Shown here: in pieces, positions 6,087 through 8,335 of the stretch
Numbering within the stretch: position 1 is the first letter of the stretch
Layout: every line of letters starts with the position of its first letter
Origin: Elstera litoralis
GTDB lineage: Bacteria > Pseudomonadota > Alphaproteobacteria > Elsterales > Elsteraceae
DNA: 8,335 bases
Assembly: GCF_000963705.1 (NCBI RefSeq)
Contig: NZ_LAJY01000274.1
Location: 1-8,335, forward strand
Direction: 5' to 3'
The notes under the pieces: generated by a model
What the model was told of the DNA's origin: nothing
The model's database searches: none
Seen by the model: the letters and a program-made list of their open reading frames with translations, nothing else
Position numbers and translations under genes: made by a program

Positions 6087-7037
6087 ATGACAGAGTCTCT
6101 TCCGCCGCTCACGGTGTTACTTGCTGGCCCGCGCGGTTTTTGCGCTGGGGTGGACCGGGCGATTCAGATTGTCGAACAGGCGCTGCGGAAGTTCGGCGCG
6201 CCGGTCTATGTGCGCCATGAGATTGTCCATAACCGCTTCGTCGTCGAAAGCCTGGAAGCGCAAGGCGCGGTGTTCGTGAAGGAGCTGGATCAGGTGCCCG
6301 ATGATCGGCCCGTGATTTTTTCGGCCCACGGCGTGCCGAAGGCGATCCCGGCGGAAGCCGAGCGGCGGCAGATGATCTATCTCGATGCCACCTGCCCGCT
6401 GGTCTCGAAAGTGCATCTCGAAGCCGAACGGCACCATGAGGCGGGGCTGCATATTCTGCTGATCGGCCATAAGGGCCACCCGGAGGTAATCGGCACGATG
6501 GGCCAACTGCCGCCGGGCTCGGTGACGCTGGTGGAAGATCTCGCCCAGGCCGAAAGCGTGACGGTGCCCGATCCGGCGCAAATCGCCTATATCACCCAAA
6601 CCACCCTGTCGGTGGACGACACTAAGGATATCGTGGCGGCGCTGGAAACGCGTTTCCCCGCCCTGCAAGGCCCGCGCAAGGGCGATATTTGCTACGCCAC
6701 TACCAACCGGCAGGAAGCGGTCAAAGCGATTGCCGAGCAAAGCGAGGCGCTGCTGGTGATCGGCGCGCCCAATTCCTCCAACTCGCGGCGGCTGGTGGAA
6801 GTGGCGGAACGCTCCGGCTGTCCGCGCGCCGGGCTGATCCAGCGGGCGAGCGAGATCGATTGGGCGGATTTTGCCGATATTCACACCCTCGGGCTGTCAG
6901 CGGGGGCATCGGCCCCGGAAGTGCTGGTCGATGAGGTGATCGCCGCCGCGCGCCAGCATCGGACCGTGACCATCCGCGAGATCCGCGTGACCGAGGAAAC
7001 CATAACCTTCAAACTGCCCAAGGCGCTGGCGGGATAA
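6087..7037 (+). CDS. ispH: 4-hydroxy-3-methylbut-2-enyl diphosphate reductase
   Basis: IspH (LytB) is the cytosolic [4Fe-4S] enzyme that reduces HMBPP to IPP and DMAPP, the final step of the MEP (non-mevalonate) isoprenoid pathway. The 316-residue protein has the three cluster cysteines in their family contexts: Cys19 in GPRGFCAGVDRAI, Cys103 in LDATCPLVSKVH, and Cys202 in GDICYATTNRQEAV. Also present are HEIVHNR (44-50), FSAHGVP (78-84), the GHKGHPEVIGTMGQ block with its catalytic-region Glu, ITQTTLS, and the substrate-binding GAPNSSNSRRLVEVA. Length is normal and the gene is intact. It heads a tight cluster with thrB (5-base gap) and rnhA. This three-gene order recurs in alphaproteobacteria, although the functions are unrelated. 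Confidence 0.96.
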   Translation: MTESLPPLTVLLAGPRGFCAGVDRAIQIVEQALRKFGAPVYVRHEIVHNRFVVESLEAQGAVFVKELDQVPDDRPVIFSAHGVPKAIPAEAERRQMIYLDATCPLVSKVHLEAERHHEAGLHILLIGHKGHPEVIGTMGQLPPGSVTLVEDLAQAESVTVPDPAQIAYITQTTLSVDDTKDIVAALETRFPALQGPRKGDICYATTNRQEAVKAIAEQSEALLVIGAPNSSNSRRLVEVAERSGCPRAGLIQRASEIDWADFADIHTLGLSAGASAPEVLVDEVIAAARQHRTVTIREIRVTEETITFKLPKALAG

Positions 7038-7042
7038 TCTCA

Positions 7043-8014
7043 ATGGCTGTTTATACCGATATTCCCGATGAGGAACTGCGCGCCTTTGTGGCCGATTACG
7101 GCATCGGCGAGGTGACCTCCTATATGGGCATCGCCGAGGGGGTGGAGAATTCCAACTTCCTCATCAATACCACCGAGGGCCGCTATATCCTCACCCTCTA
7201 CGAAAAGCGGGTGAACCCGGACGATCTGCCGTTTTTCATCGGGCTGATGGATCACCTCGCCGCGCGTGGCCTCTCCTGCCCGATCCCGCTGACCACCGAA
7301 ACCGGCCAGCGTTTGCGCGTTTTGCGCGATCGCCCCGCCGCGATGGTCAGCTTCCTGCCGGGGGTGTGGCCGCGCCGGATCGTGCCGGGGCATACGGCGG
7401 AACTGGGCGAGGCTTTGGCCAAGCTGCATAAGGCCGGGGCGGATTTTCCCCTGCGCCGGGCGAACTCCCTGTCCGTGGACGGCTGGGCGAAGCTGATCGC
7501 GGCGACCGAAGCCCAGGCCGATGACGTGCGCCCCGGACTGGCAGCAGCGCTGGCCGAAGAATTCGCGTCTCTGAAAGCCCAGTGGCCGAAGGATTTGCCC
7601 CAGGGCGTGATCCACGCCGACCTCTTCCCCGATAATGTCTTCTTCACCGGCGACAAGGTGAGCGGGCTAATCGACTTCTACTTCGCCTGCACCGATGCGC
7701 TGGCCTACGATTTGTCGATCTGCCTCAACGCCTGGTGCTTCGAGGCCGACGGCAGCTTCAACATCACTAAGGCAATGGGCCTGCTGCGCCGTTATCAGGC
7801 GGTGCGCCCGCTCACCGACGCCGAGATCAAGGCCCTGCCGATCCTCTGTCGCGGCTCCGCCTTGCGCTTCCTGCTCACCCGCCTCTACGATTGGCTGAAC
7901 CGCCCGCCGGGGGCGCTGGTGAAGCCGAAAGACCCGATGGAATATTGGGCCAAGCTGCGCTTTCATCAGCACGTCAGCGATGCGGTTTCTTATGGGTTGG
8001 AGCGGGTTTCGTGA
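7043..8014 (+). CDS. thrB: Homoserine kinase, aminoglycoside phosphotransferase/choline kinase fold type
   Basis: This 323-residue enzyme is predicted to phosphorylate L-homoserine with ATP to O-phosphohomoserine, the penultimate step of threonine synthesis. It is not the GHMP-family ThrB of E. coli but the kinase-fold form found in many alphaproteobacteria and pseudomonads. Motifs are GVENSNFLINTTEGRYILTLYE (about residues 33-54, nucleotide-binding beta strands with the ATP-contacting Lys position diverged), the Brenner catalytic loop VIHADLFPDNVFF with Asp193 and Asn198, and the metal-binding GLIDFYFACTD with Asp211. The following AYDLSICLNAWCFE is characteristic of ThrB in this fold. It starts five bases after the ispH stop, and the ispH end supplies the GGCGGGA ribosome binding site. 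Its TGA overlaps the rnhA start. Intact. Another small-molecule kinase of this fold is possible but less likely, given the neighbours. Confidence 0.92.
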   Translation: MAVYTDIPDEELRAFVADYGIGEVTSYMGIAEGVENSNFLINTTEGRYILTLYEKRVNPDDLPFFIGLMDHLAARGLSCPIPLTTETGQRLRVLRDRPAAMVSFLPGVWPRRIVPGHTAELGEALAKLHKAGADFPLRRANSLSVDGWAKLIAATEAQADDVRPGLAAALAEEFASLKAQWPKDLPQGVIHADLFPDNVFFTGDKVSGLIDFYFACTDALAYDLSICLNAWCFEADGSFNITKAMGLLRRYQAVRPLTDAEIKALPILCRGSALRFLLTRLYDWLNRPPGALVKPKDPMEYWAKLRFHQHVSDAVSYGLERVS

Positions 8015-8335
8015 GCGAGACGGAACCTCTTGAAAAAGTCGCCCTTTTCTCCGATGGCGCGTGCAGCGGCAACCCTGGCCCTGGCGGCTGGGGGGTGATT
8101 TTGCGGTTTCGCGGCGTCGAGAAGGAGCTTTTCGGCGGTGAGCGCGATACCACCAATAATCGTATGGAGATGATGGCGATTATCCAGGGGCTGGAAGCGC
8201 TGAAACGCCCGGTTGCAGTGGATATTTTCACCGACAGCAAATATGTGATCGACGGCATCACCAAATATATGCCGACCTGGAAGAAGAATAGCTGGCGCAC
8301 CGCCGATAAGAAGCCAGTGAAGAATATCGATCTGT
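8011..8335 (+). CDS. rnhA: Ribonuclease HI, 5' part (cut by window end)
   Basis: RNase HI cleaves the RNA strand of RNA:DNA hybrids, removing primers and R-loops. The 108 complete codons present encode SDGACSGNPGPGGWGVIL (Asp15), TTNNRMEMMAIIQGLEAL (Glu53) and IFTDSKYVIDGITKYMPTW (Asp75). These are three of the four catalytic carboxylates, equivalent to Asp10, Glu48 and Asp70 of E. coli. The basic WKKNSWRTADKKPVKN handle segment follows. The fourth Asp and the catalytic His lie beyond the window, with about 40 residues missing. The GTG start overlaps the thrB stop (GTGA), and no better start exists before the conserved SDGACSGNPG. Confidence 0.95.
   Translation, partial: MSETEPLEKVALFSDGACSGNPGPGGWGVILRFRGVEKELFGGERDTTNNRMEMMAIIQGLEALKRPVAVDIFTDSKYVIDGITKYMPTWKKNSWRTADKKPVKNIDL

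Noticed and set aside
6117..6884. 255-codon open frame on the minus strand opposite ispH
   Set aside because: It is antisense to an intact IspH with all three cluster cysteines. The His/Arg-rich translation shows no domain.

Overview
The window is an ordinary, densely packed housekeeping stretch from a high-GC bacterial chromosome, most likely an alphaproteobacterium and plausibly of the Rhodospirillales. The reasons are the gene order mnmG-rsmG-parA-parB, the ispH-thrB-rnhA cluster with a kinase-fold ThrB, the strong G/C bias, and a ferredoxin of the CVNRRFG...SCAARGSE type. The lineage is inferred from memory of protein families, not from a search. There is no mobile element, CRISPR array, tRNA or rRNA gene, and no stretch over 300 bases lacks a gene.

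Region 1 (13-810, minus strand) is a FabI-type enoyl-ACP reductase. It is divergent from region 2 across a 63-base gap. Region 2 (874-5079, plus strand) is the mnmG-rsmG-parA-parB block: tRNA wobble-uridine modification, 16S rRNA m7G methylation, and the two chromosome-segregation proteins. Successive starts overlap the preceding stops (GTGA, an 11-base overlap, then ATGA). A perfect 16-bp parS palindrome lies inside the first codons of rsmG, so the ParB-binding site, the ParA ATPase gene and the ParB gene sit within about 2.3 kb. A tandem hairpin closes the block.

Region 3 (5136-5947, minus strand) is a two-gene unit converging on parB. It encodes a predicted lipoprotein of unknown function, followed by a small thioredoxin-like [2Fe-2S] ferredoxin whose gene overlaps it by 28 bases. 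Region 4 (6087-8335, plus strand) is ispH-thrB-rnhA: the last step of the MEP isoprenoid pathway, homoserine phosphorylation for threonine synthesis, and RNase HI, which is cut by the window edge.

The main anomalies are two single-base losses, one near the 3' end of mnmG and one in the middle of parB. Each puts a TGA into a gene that is otherwise conserved and colinear with its family on both sides. Both can be explained by one base missing from a short same-base run, so sequencing or assembly error is the simplest reading, though true mutations cannot be excluded. I see no convincing novel system. The points most worth a second look are the parS site inside rsmG, the two frameshifts, the absence of mnmE directly upstream of mnmG, and the FabI with Ala at the position of E. 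coli Gly93.
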